Assembly (NCBI GenBank): GCA_003154335.1
Contig: PMDE01000097.1
Location: 1 to 6,251, forward strand
Reading direction: 5' to 3'
From: Methanoregula sp.
Lineage (GTDB): Archaea > Halobacteriota > Methanomicrobia > Methanomicrobiales > Methanospirillaceae
DNA: 6,251 nt
Below, one piece after another: positions 1 to 3,649 of the stretch. Within the stretch, counting starts at the first letter, position 1, and every line of letters starts with the position of its first letter. Under the pieces are notes generated by a model. The model was given only the letters and a program-made list of their open reading frames with translations. It was not told where the DNA came from and searched no databases. The position numbers and the translations under genes were made by a program.

Positions 1-122
1 GTTGTAGCTGCACCGTTCGGAAACGCTGCAATAAGATCTGCCGGGGTTTTGATCGGGAACTTCGCTGCCGCAAGAGCTCCGGAAATCTGTGCATGGATTT
101 GTTCCTTAACTGATTTGGTCAT
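1..122 (-). CDS. MTH865-family small protein, N-terminal part (cut by left window edge)
   Basis: Forty complete codons read leftward from an ATG at 122 and run off the window. The peptide starts MTKSVKEQIHAQISGAL and continues with FPIKTPADLIAAFPNGA. This fits the MTH865-like family, small proteins of about 80 residues found in methanogens, whose members share the 'xQIxGALAxAxFPIxTPxxLxAAxPNG' beginning (recalled family pattern, not searched). The family has a small helical, EF-hand-like fold and, to my knowledge, no established biochemical role. The start is supported by a GGTGA ribosome binding site at 129-133, six bases upstream, and by a TATA-like box at 156-165. The second half of the protein lies outside the window, so completeness cannot be judged. 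It is transcribed divergently from the regulator at 259. Confidence 0.82.
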   Translation of the reverse strand, partial: MTKSVKEQIHAQISGALAAAKFPIKTPADLIAAFPNGAAT

Positions 123-155
123 ATTCTTTCACCGGCTAACCATTGTGTTATTATA

Positions 156-165
156 GATATATACT
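156..165 (-). promoter_or_regulatory. Putative archaeal TATA box of the MTH865-family gene
   Basis: The minus strand reads AGTATATATC, about 38 bases from box centre to the ATG at 122. Archaeal transcription usually starts about 25 bases after the TATA centre, which puts the 5' end near 134, just before the GGTGA site. The leader would be only about 12 bases. Confidence 0.5.
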
Positions 166-168
166 TGG

Positions 169-214
169 AGGTCATAAAAATATACAGATTGGCATTAGTG
201 TAGAAAAATGACCT
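169..214. repeat. 7-bp inverted repeat AGGTCAT...ATGACCT in the divergent intergenic region
   Basis: AGGTCAT at 169-175 is the exact reverse complement of ATGACCT at 208-214, with half-site centres 39 bases apart. The pair brackets an A/T-rich stretch (AAAAATATAC, 176-185) that could be the TATA box of the rightward regulator gene. It lies beside the TATA-like box of the leftward gene. A further GTCATAA copy is at 220-226. The position suits an operator, possibly for the neighbouring winged-helix protein acting on its own gene, but no binding evidence exists in the sequence. Confidence 0.35.
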
Positions 215-258
215 GAATAGTCATAAGCATACCCAATCAACAACTGGATCAGAAATTT

Positions 259-1002
259 ATGGGAGCAGCACTGGGAACAATGACCGAGATCCGCGAATTG
301 AAGACGGAGATCACCGGACTACGGACCGATCTAAAACGATTCGTAGAGCGGGCAAACCAGCAGCACGTCGACATGGTGCTCAGTGATGTGAAGAAGGAGT
401 ACGCCGGTGTGTTCGCAGATCACCAGGTCGGCACCGCGAAGACCGATCTCTCCGCCCGCATGGTCGAAGACTGCGGGATGCGGGAAAACTGCTTTGAGTT
501 GTTCATGGAATTTTTACAGAATTCCGCCCGGCACATAAAGGACGGCGAGATCTCGGACGAGCTCATCCAGTCGTACCGGAAGCAGATGAAGACTCTCAGG
601 AAAAAGGGCCCGTACGATCACTGCGACACCTGTTTTTGGGAGGTCGGCCGGCTTTTCGAAAAACAGGTCGAGCTGATGCAGACGCTCGGTATCTATAAGA
701 AAAGTCCCGGAACGGAAGATACCATCGCAGAAATTCCGGATGAATCCGTGGTGAAGGAGCTCCTCGAGCCTGTTGCGAATATTCAGCGTTTCCAGATTCT
801 CAAAGCTCTTACCGTCCAGACGCGGACATTCTCCGACATCTCCAAGATGACCGGGCTGCGTGGCGGAAATCTCCTGTTCCATATCAAAAAACTCGCCGAT
901 AGCGGCATGATCCTCCAGCGCCATGAGAGAGGGGATTACATTATCACGGAAAAGGGCCACAAGACCATGACTGCGATAGCGGAATTATACCGTGCACTTT
1001 AG
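259..1002 (+). CDS. ArsR-like winged-helix transcriptional regulator with four-cysteine middle region
   Basis: The 247-residue protein has three parts. Residues about 8-48 are charged and heptad-like, probably a coiled coil for dimerisation. Residues about 60-145 form a helical region with four cysteines: C72 and C78 (CGMRENC), then C122 and C125 (HCDTC). Residues about 165-245 are a winged helix-turn-helix of ArsR type; 'NIQRFQILKAL' is helix 1, 'TFSDISKMTGLRGGNLLFH' covers the DNA-reading helices, and 'RHERGDYIITEKG' is the wing. The C-terminal domain matches regulators common in methanogens (recognised, not searched). The cysteines could bind zinc or iron-sulfur or act as a redox switch; that is inference. 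ATG 259 has only a weak GGATC-like site upstream, and an in-frame ATG at 280 is an alternative start giving 240 residues. The gene stands alone and converges on the stress-protein gene. Its target is unknown; the inverted repeat at 169-214 suggests possible autoregulation. Confidence 0.85.
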   Translation: MGAALGTMTEIRELKTEITGLRTDLKRFVERANQQHVDMVLSDVKKEYAGVFADHQVGTAKTDLSARMVEDCGMRENCFELFMEFLQNSARHIKDGEISDELIQSYRKQMKTLRKKGPYDHCDTCFWEVGRLFEKQVELMQTLGIYKKSPGTEDTIAEIPDESVVKELLEPVANIQRFQILKALTVQTRTFSDISKMTGLRGGNLLFHIKKLADSGMILQRHERGDYIITEKGHKTMTAIAELYRAL

Positions 1003-1050
1003 TCCCGGCGGGGTCTCGTGAGAAAATCCTGGCTATCCTTTGAGGACACA

Positions 1051-1058
1051 TTTTTTTT
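1051..1058 (+). terminator. T8 tract, likely archaeal terminator of the winged-helix gene
   Basis: Eight consecutive T residues lie 49 bases after the regulator's stop codon. Archaeal RNA polymerase terminates at oligo-T tracts without needing a hairpin, and no strong hairpin directly precedes this one. The rest of 1003-1198 holds no convincing gene. Confidence 0.5.
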
Positions 1059-1182
1059 GTAAATTCCAAATGAATGAATCCGAAATCCTGAAACGCCCTA
1101 GCCAGCCCGGAAAATAAATTGAGGGGGTGCTTCACTTTCTGGTATCGCAACAATTGTCCAATAATTCGCGATTACTCAATTT

Positions 1183-1198
1183 CAGGCCCTGCTGCCTG
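1183..1198 (-). terminator. Small hairpin just after the stress-protein stop codon
   Basis: CAGGC (1183-1187) pairs with GCCTG (1194-1198) around a six-base loop, directly after the TAG stop at 1199-1201 on the minus strand. The sequence beyond it (AAATTGAG) has no T tract, so it is at best a weak terminator or an RNA 3'-end protector. A more T-rich stretch on the minus strand lies further on, at about 1110-1120. Confidence 0.25.
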
Positions 1199-2116
1199 CT
1201 ATTGATGGAGCATATCCTGTTGCCCTGAATGTCTTCTGAAATTTTCCCCGGCCTCACACGCCATCCGCAGAATCAGAACAGGTCTCTTTGCCCCCTTCGC
1301 AACCGAGAATGGGGTACTGTCATGCAAGAAACCCTCTATCCAGTTCTTTTCGTGAGCAGCCATAAGGATGAGTGACACGTTCTCCTCTTCAGCCAGAGAT
1401 TCAATCTTTTCGACCGGATCCGCAACCCGGACGTGAACTACCCCACGGAAACCCGCCAGTTCCAGATCCTTCTGGATCTTCTCAAGCTCATCACGGGCGT
1501 GGAGGATTTCCTGATCGATCTCCTGTTTTGTATCTCCTTCAGTTACCACGTGCAGGAGAACAATTTCGCGGATCCCTTGCATTCCCTGGACAACGGAAAG
1601 CGTCTCCTGTGAAAGGTCCGTGAAATCCACTGGCACGAGTATTTTCGAAAAAATGTGTGGGCATATGTTCTCAAGTTTGTTTTCACTATCACTACCCGGG
1701 AGGCTTTGTCTCACGATGAGAACATGAGTGTTCATATGGTGCAGCAAATCATACGATACGCTGCCATGCAGGAGGGTATCGATCGAGGTCTTCTGGTGGG
1801 TACCCATGATCGTGAGCGAGACATGTTCTCGCTCTGCGACTTCAAGGATCCGCCGGGACATTGTTCCGCTGGTAATCGCATCGACATAGGTAACCACGTT
1901 CAGCCCTTGGTCTTCCAGGTAGGTTTTTTTCTCCTCCATGAGGAGTTTCGCATTCTCGCGTTCCGGCTCATGGGTCCAGCCTTGGATGGAATACTGGGTG
2001 GCATCGATGATGTTGAGCAGGACCACGTCCCTTATGCCGGGGATCTCAGTGATGCAGCTGAGCATCTGTTGCGCGAACTCTGAAAAATCTGTTGGGAAGA
2101 GAACTTTTTCAAACAT
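1199..2116 (-). CDS. Tandem-domain universal stress protein (UspA family)
   Basis: The 305-residue protein has two UspA domains (about 2-137 and 156-285), each opening with the family's first strand and conserved aspartate: 'VLFPTDFSEFA' (D10) and 'ILVPVDFTDLS' (D164). The ATP-binding members carry G-2X-G-9X-G-S/T. Domain 1 has G105, then Q108 in place of the second Gly, then G118-S119-V120. Domain 2 reads A253, E256, D266-S267, so all three glycines are lost. Nucleotide binding is therefore doubtful in domain 1 and unlikely in domain 2. USPs are cytoplasmic stress proteins; the function of this one cannot be told from sequence. Start 2116 is well supported by GGTGA at 2122-2126, five bases upstream. 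It appears monocistronic, is convergent with the regulator at 259-1002, and has an unusually long 5' region with repeats (2142-2207). Confidence 0.92.
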   Translation of the reverse strand: MFEKVLFPTDFSEFAQQMLSCITEIPGIRDVVLLNIIDATQYSIQGWTHEPERENAKLLMEEKKTYLEDQGLNVVTYVDAITSGTMSRRILEVAEREHVSLTIMGTHQKTSIDTLLHGSVSYDLLHHMNTHVLIVRQSLPGSDSENKLENICPHIFSKILVPVDFTDLSQETLSVVQGMQGIREIVLLHVVTEGDTKQEIDQEILHARDELEKIQKDLELAGFRGVVHVRVADPVEKIESLAEEENVSLILMAAHEKNWIEGFLHDSTPFSVAKGAKRPVLILRMACEAGENFRRHSGQQDMLHQ

Positions 2117-2141
2117 TTATTTCACCGGGGTTGTGCAGTAT

Positions 2142-2151
2142 CATGATCATG
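2142..2151. promoter_or_regulatory. 10-bp perfect palindrome CATGATCATG upstream of the stress-protein gene
   Basis: The palindrome lies 26 bases upstream of the USP start codon, probably inside its leader or core promoter. It is symmetrical without a gap, as many dimer operators are. Too short to be conclusive. Confidence 0.2.
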
Positions 2152-2170
2152 GTTACCTGCGGATGGAGTC

Positions 2171-2207
2171 CCGTTCACATCAGGTCATGGACATAGTTAC
2201 CGTTCAC
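2171..2207. repeat. Direct repeat CCGTTCAC x2 in the stress-protein upstream region
   Basis: CCGTTCAC occurs at 2171-2178 and 2200-2207, 29 bases apart. Between the copies lies CAGGTCAT (2181-2188), the same 8-mer found in inverted orientation in front of the winged-helix regulator (208-215). The spacing is close to three helical turns, so both copies would face the same side of DNA. This could be an activator or repressor site for the USP gene. Confidence 0.25.
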
Positions 2208-2211
2208 GAAA

Positions 2212-2225
2212 TAGTTAAGTATTTT
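2212..2225. promoter_or_regulatory. A/T-rich TATA-like stretch between divergent starts
   Basis: AGTTAAGTATTTTT is the most TATA-like sequence between the USP start (2116) and the orphan start at 2274. Read rightward it would place transcription near 2244, about 30 bases before the orphan ATG. Read leftward it would give the USP mRNA a leader of about 75 bases. Which strand it serves cannot be decided. Confidence 0.3.
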
Positions 2226-2262
2226 TGTTTTGGGTTCTGTCAGGTTGTCGGCAGATCATACT

Positions 2263-2285
2263 GGGAGGTAAAAATGAAGAAATAA
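2263..2285 (+). other. Orphan ribosome binding site with a three-codon reading frame (MKK-stop)
   Basis: GGGAGGT (2263-2269) is among the strongest Shine-Dalgarno matches in the window and sits four bases before ATG AAG AAA TAA (2274-2285). A second ATG overlaps the stop and ends after three codons (ATG GCT CTG TAG, 2285-2296). One frame over, 14 codons stay open to a TAG at about 2323-2325. This looks like the intact 5' end of a gene whose coding sequence has been lost or displaced. A translated mini-ORF acting as a leader peptide is an alternative but has no downstream plus-strand gene close enough to serve. Confidence 0.35.
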
Positions 2286-2300
2286 TGGCTCTGTAGAAAC

Positions 2301-2419
2301 CCTTGCATTCTCTGAAGAAAAATAGAATCAGAACGAGTTAAGGTACGGCGTCTCCTAACCTCGTAGCGAGGGACGCTTAAAATTGTGGATAGAATCATTT
2401 TAATTAGATCCTTGCATTC
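2301..2419. repeat. Nested direct repeats flanking a hairpin
   Basis: CCTTGCATTC occurs at 2301-2310 and again at 2410-2419. Inside this pair, ATAGAATCA occurs at 2322-2330 and 2389-2397. The order is A-B-hairpin-B-A, with 11 and 12 bases between A and B on the two sides. Both pairs and the hairpin (2338-2380) share a centre near 2359-2360. The repeats are direct, so the whole is not simply one long stem. The outer pair could be a 10-bp target duplication around a small inserted element. No reading frame of note lies inside. The right copy ends one base before the stop codon of the small membrane gene at 2421-2618. Confidence 0.5.
2338..2380. other. Bulged hairpin of 14 base pairs, possible structured RNA or terminator
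   Basis: Three stacked stems can form: TTAA/TTAA (2338-2341 with 2377-2380), GCGTC/GACGC (2348-2352 with 2372-2376) and CCTCG/CGAGG (2359-2363 with 2367-2371), closed by the triloop TAG. The right-hand strand is continuous, while the left strand has two six-base bulges. It lies 45 bases beyond the stop of the leftward gene at 2421-2618, with a T5 tract further on in that direction (2317-2321, minus), so it may help terminate that transcript. A role in the surrounding repeat element is equally possible. Confidence 0.4.
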
Positions 2420-2420
2420 G

Positions 2421-2618
2421 TCAGGAATATGTCATGCCCAGAACTCTGGTTCTATACCATACCGAGAGTCCGGTCGCGATTGCAAAAAGAATGACGATAA
2501 CTATAGTGAGGGCTGGTTGAATGTCAGGATGCACCACCATATTGAGGTATATAACCAGTCCCTCCAGAAGCGAAAGTCCGACTACCATCAAAATTAAGCT
2601 ATGCTTCTTTTGCGTCAT
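2421..2618 (-). CDS. Small two-helix membrane protein, unknown function
   Basis: I do not recognise the family. The 65-residue product has a short charged start (MTQKKHS), a hydrophobic helix at about residues 7-29 (containing LEGLVIYLNMVV), a short loop with HPDIQP, a second helix at about 36-53 (TIVIVILFAIATGLSVW), and a basic end (YRTRVLG). This is a helical hairpin, probably with both ends in the cytoplasm. Coding is supported by the clean charge and hydrophobicity pattern and by a TATA-like CTTTTATC on the minus strand at 2647-2654, which would give a nearly leaderless mRNA. There is no good ribosome binding site (TGTGAAG only), consistent with that. It is divergent from the frameshifted gene at 2781. 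Function cannot be assigned. Confidence 0.6.
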   Translation of the reverse strand: MTQKKHSLILMVVGLSLLEGLVIYLNMVVHPDIQPALTIVIVILFAIATGLSVWYRTRVLGMTYS

Positions 2619-2627
2619 GCTAACTTC

Positions 2628-2639
2628 ACATTACAATGT
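2628..2639. promoter_or_regulatory. Interrupted palindrome ACATT-AC-AATGT before the small membrane gene
   Basis: Five-base half-sites with a two-base centre lie 10-21 bases upstream of the ATG at 2618. This would overlap the expected transcription start, a usual place for an archaeal repressor site. Short, so chance is possible. Confidence 0.2.
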
Positions 2640-2646
2640 ATACTCT

Positions 2647-2654
2647 GATAAAAG
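2647..2654 (-). promoter_or_regulatory. TATA-like box of the small membrane gene at 2421-2618
   Basis: The minus strand reads CTTTTATC, close to the archaeal YTTWTATA box, centred about 32 bases from the ATG. The predicted transcript would have only a few leader bases. Confidence 0.4.
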
Positions 2655-2739
2655 GCAGGGATACACCGTACTTTAGCTTTTTTGGAAGTTGTTTACTTCG
2701 AAGATATGGGAGATTTCTGCAGAACCGAAAGGAAATTCG

Positions 2740-2747
2740 TTTATAAA
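2740..2747 (+). promoter_or_regulatory. Strong archaeal TATA box with purine-rich BRE
   Basis: TTTATAAA at 2740-2747 matches the archaeal consensus and is preceded by the purine-rich CGAAAGGAAA (2726-2735), as expected of a TFB recognition element. Transcription would begin near 2770, right at the GGTGA (2770-2774) of the gene starting at 2781. This is the best promoter in the window. Confidence 0.65.
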
Positions 2748-2780
2748 AGGTAACTGAGAATAAAAACGTGGTGAAAAGAG

Positions 2781-2983
2781 ATGAAATACAGGTACAAAAG
2801 GCATATAACAAACACCCTTCTCTATGCAGTAATTATCACTGCCGTGTTTGCAATTGTTAAACAGTATACCTGTGGGGCAGTCTTGTTTTTGCCATCGTAA
2901 GTGTTGCCGCCTTAGCCGCTGACAGATATGTAGAAAACCAGCACCTGGCAGGAGATGAACAAAAAGAAACAACCACGAGGTAA
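2781..2983 (+). pseudogene. Small two-helix membrane protein gene disrupted by a frameshift
   Basis: ATG 2781 follows a GGTGA site (2770-2774) at six bases and a textbook promoter. The first frame encodes MKYRYKRHITNTLLYAVIITAVFAIVKQ, spelled here as positions 1-10 (MKYRYKRHIT) plus a helix at 11-27, and then ends at TAA 2898-2900 after 39 residues with an unconvincing tail. From 2861 onward the -1 frame is open and protein-like: a second helix (LWGSLVFAIVSVAALAA) followed by a polar end (DRYVENQHLAG...ETTTR) to the stop at 2981-2983. Joined, the two parts give a product of about 67 residues with two membrane helices, like its neighbours on both sides. The break lies between 2861 and 2897 and fits loss of one base, for example in the G4 run (2873-2876) or the T5 run (2886-2890). 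Causes could be true decay, a base-calling error or programmed -1 shifting; no perfect slippery heptamer is present. The family is unknown. Confidence 0.55.
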
Positions 2984-3016
2984 TTTTGTTTTTAATTCGG
3001 AAACCTGGCAGCGTAA

Positions 3017-3034
3017 AAACCGATATACCGGTTT
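3017..3034. terminator. Hairpin AAACCG/CGGTTT downstream of the frameshifted gene
   Basis: AAACCG (3017-3022) pairs with CGGTTT (3029-3034) around the loop ATATAC, 34 bases after the stop at 2983. A run of T bases (TTTTGTTTTT, from about 2984) precedes it and could itself end plus-strand transcription. Confidence 0.3.
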
Positions 3035-3075
3035 GCTGACATTTATTTTGCCTCCTCGCTGGTTATTCGCATAAC

Positions 3076-3102
3076 AAAGTAAGGGGCATTTTACCTTACT
3101 TT
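3076..3102. terminator. 9-bp perfect hairpin AAAGTAAGG/CCTTACTTT
   Basis: Perfect nine-base stem (3076-3084 with 3094-3102) and nine-base loop. The right arm runs into TTTT on the plus strand, and the left arm starts with AAA, giving T residues on the minus strand too, so it could end transcription from either side. It sits alone between the frameshifted gene and the next small gene. No gene is seen in 2984-3195. Confidence 0.4.
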
Positions 3103-3153
3103 TGTGGTCAACAGATTACGTCGGTTCTCATAGGTTTTCTCCAGAGCCAAAAT

Positions 3154-3161
3154 AATTAAAG
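3154..3161 (+). promoter_or_regulatory. TATA-like box for the small gene at 3196
   Basis: AATTAAAG is centred about 39 bases before the ATG, giving a predicted leader of roughly 13 bases. The match to the archaeal consensus is moderate. Confidence 0.3.
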
Positions 3162-3195
3162 TTGTGGGTACTACATTCGACTCGAGATCGTCATT

Positions 3196-3381
3196 ATGAT
3201 GAAAATACACTGGAATTTGATAATTGGGTTTTGGGCAGGAATTGCAGTAATAACCCTCATTAGTATTGCAAGAACTGCTCTCCACCAGAATCTCTACGAA
3301 TATGATTGGTACATATTAATTCTTTCAATAATTGTGCTGGTTGTCGCATTGATTTTGAGAAACCGTTCAACAAAACAGTAA
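3196..3381 (+). CDS. Small two-helix membrane protein, unknown function
   Basis: The 61-residue product has helix 1 at about residues 7-25 (NLIIGFWAGIAVITLISIA), a polar loop (RTALHQNLYEYDW) and helix 2 at about 39-54, ending in a basic tail (LRNRSTKQ). Its layout resembles the 65-residue protein at 2421-2618 and the frameshifted gene at 2781-2983, but the sequences do not align convincingly by eye, so common ancestry is unproven. The start may be ATG 3196 or the adjacent ATG 3199. There is no clear ribosome binding site, only GAGATCG at 3183-3189. The codon pattern and the hydrophobic/polar alternation favour a real gene. I do not recognise the family and assign no function. Confidence 0.55.
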   Translation: MMKIHWNLIIGFWAGIAVITLISIARTALHQNLYEYDWYILILSIIVLVVALILRNRSTKQ

Positions 3382-3649
3382 TTTTTCCGCAGACTTGACC
3401 GTCCGGAAAGTAAATATGTATCTCACGACTTTTGAGAGCCTTCAGGAGGTACTGATCTGCCGACAAGTTTGTGAACCTGATTTTTGCAGGGATTATATGG
3501 AATGAAAAAATTGGTACAATTTCGGAACCATTCTCTCTTTCTCACATTTTCGTACAGGGTATTCCAGAATTTAGTATGATTGGAGTTAATCTGAGAAAAA
3601 TTATTGTCGTGATCCATCCCGGATCGCCGTTTTCCCTTATTCCGGTTTT
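3382..3649. other. Intergenic region without convincing gene
   Basis: This 268-base stretch separates the small plus-strand gene from the 3' end of the minus-strand transporter. Open frames exist on both strands (for example 3471-3758 plus, 3423-3680 minus), but each runs into the transporter gene in the wrong frame, lacks a ribosome binding site and shows no domain-like composition. The supported element is the probable terminator at 3596-3625. Confidence 0.5.
3596..3625 (-). terminator. Hairpin plus T5 tract ending the decarboxylase-transporter operon
   Basis: On the minus strand GATCC-GGGAT-GGATC (3625-3611) forms a five-base stem with a five-base loop, followed after ten bases by TTTTT (3600-3596). 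It lies 24 bases past the transporter's stop codon, the expected place for the end of the operon transcript. Confidence 0.45.

Noticed and set aside
514..1153. Minus-strand open frames at 514-960 and 944-1153
   Set aside because: The first is antisense to the winged-helix gene. The second spans its 3' end and intergenic sequence, with no ribosome binding site and no recognisable features.
1116..1182. 8-bp inverted repeat AAATTGAG (1116-1123) / CTCAATTT (1175-1182)
   Set aside because: The arms are A/T rich and 51 bases apart with no further pairing between; easily chance.
1372..2285. Plus-strand open frames at 1372-1623, 1655-2083 and 1938-2285
   Set aside because: They lie opposite the well-supported USP gene, have no ribosome binding sites and show no domain-like sequence. 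They are shadows.
2886..2897. TTG TTT TTG as a programmed -1 frameshift site in the gene at 2781
   Set aside because: It is not a proper X XXY YYZ heptamer and no clear downstream pseudoknot is visible. A mutation or sequencing error is simpler.
2626..2972. Minus-strand open frames at 2626-2811 and 2673-2972, the latter Cys/His-rich
   Set aside because: They overlap the promoter and coding region of the plus-strand gene at 2781, which has far better start signals. The apparent hydrophobic stretches mirror that gene's membrane helices.
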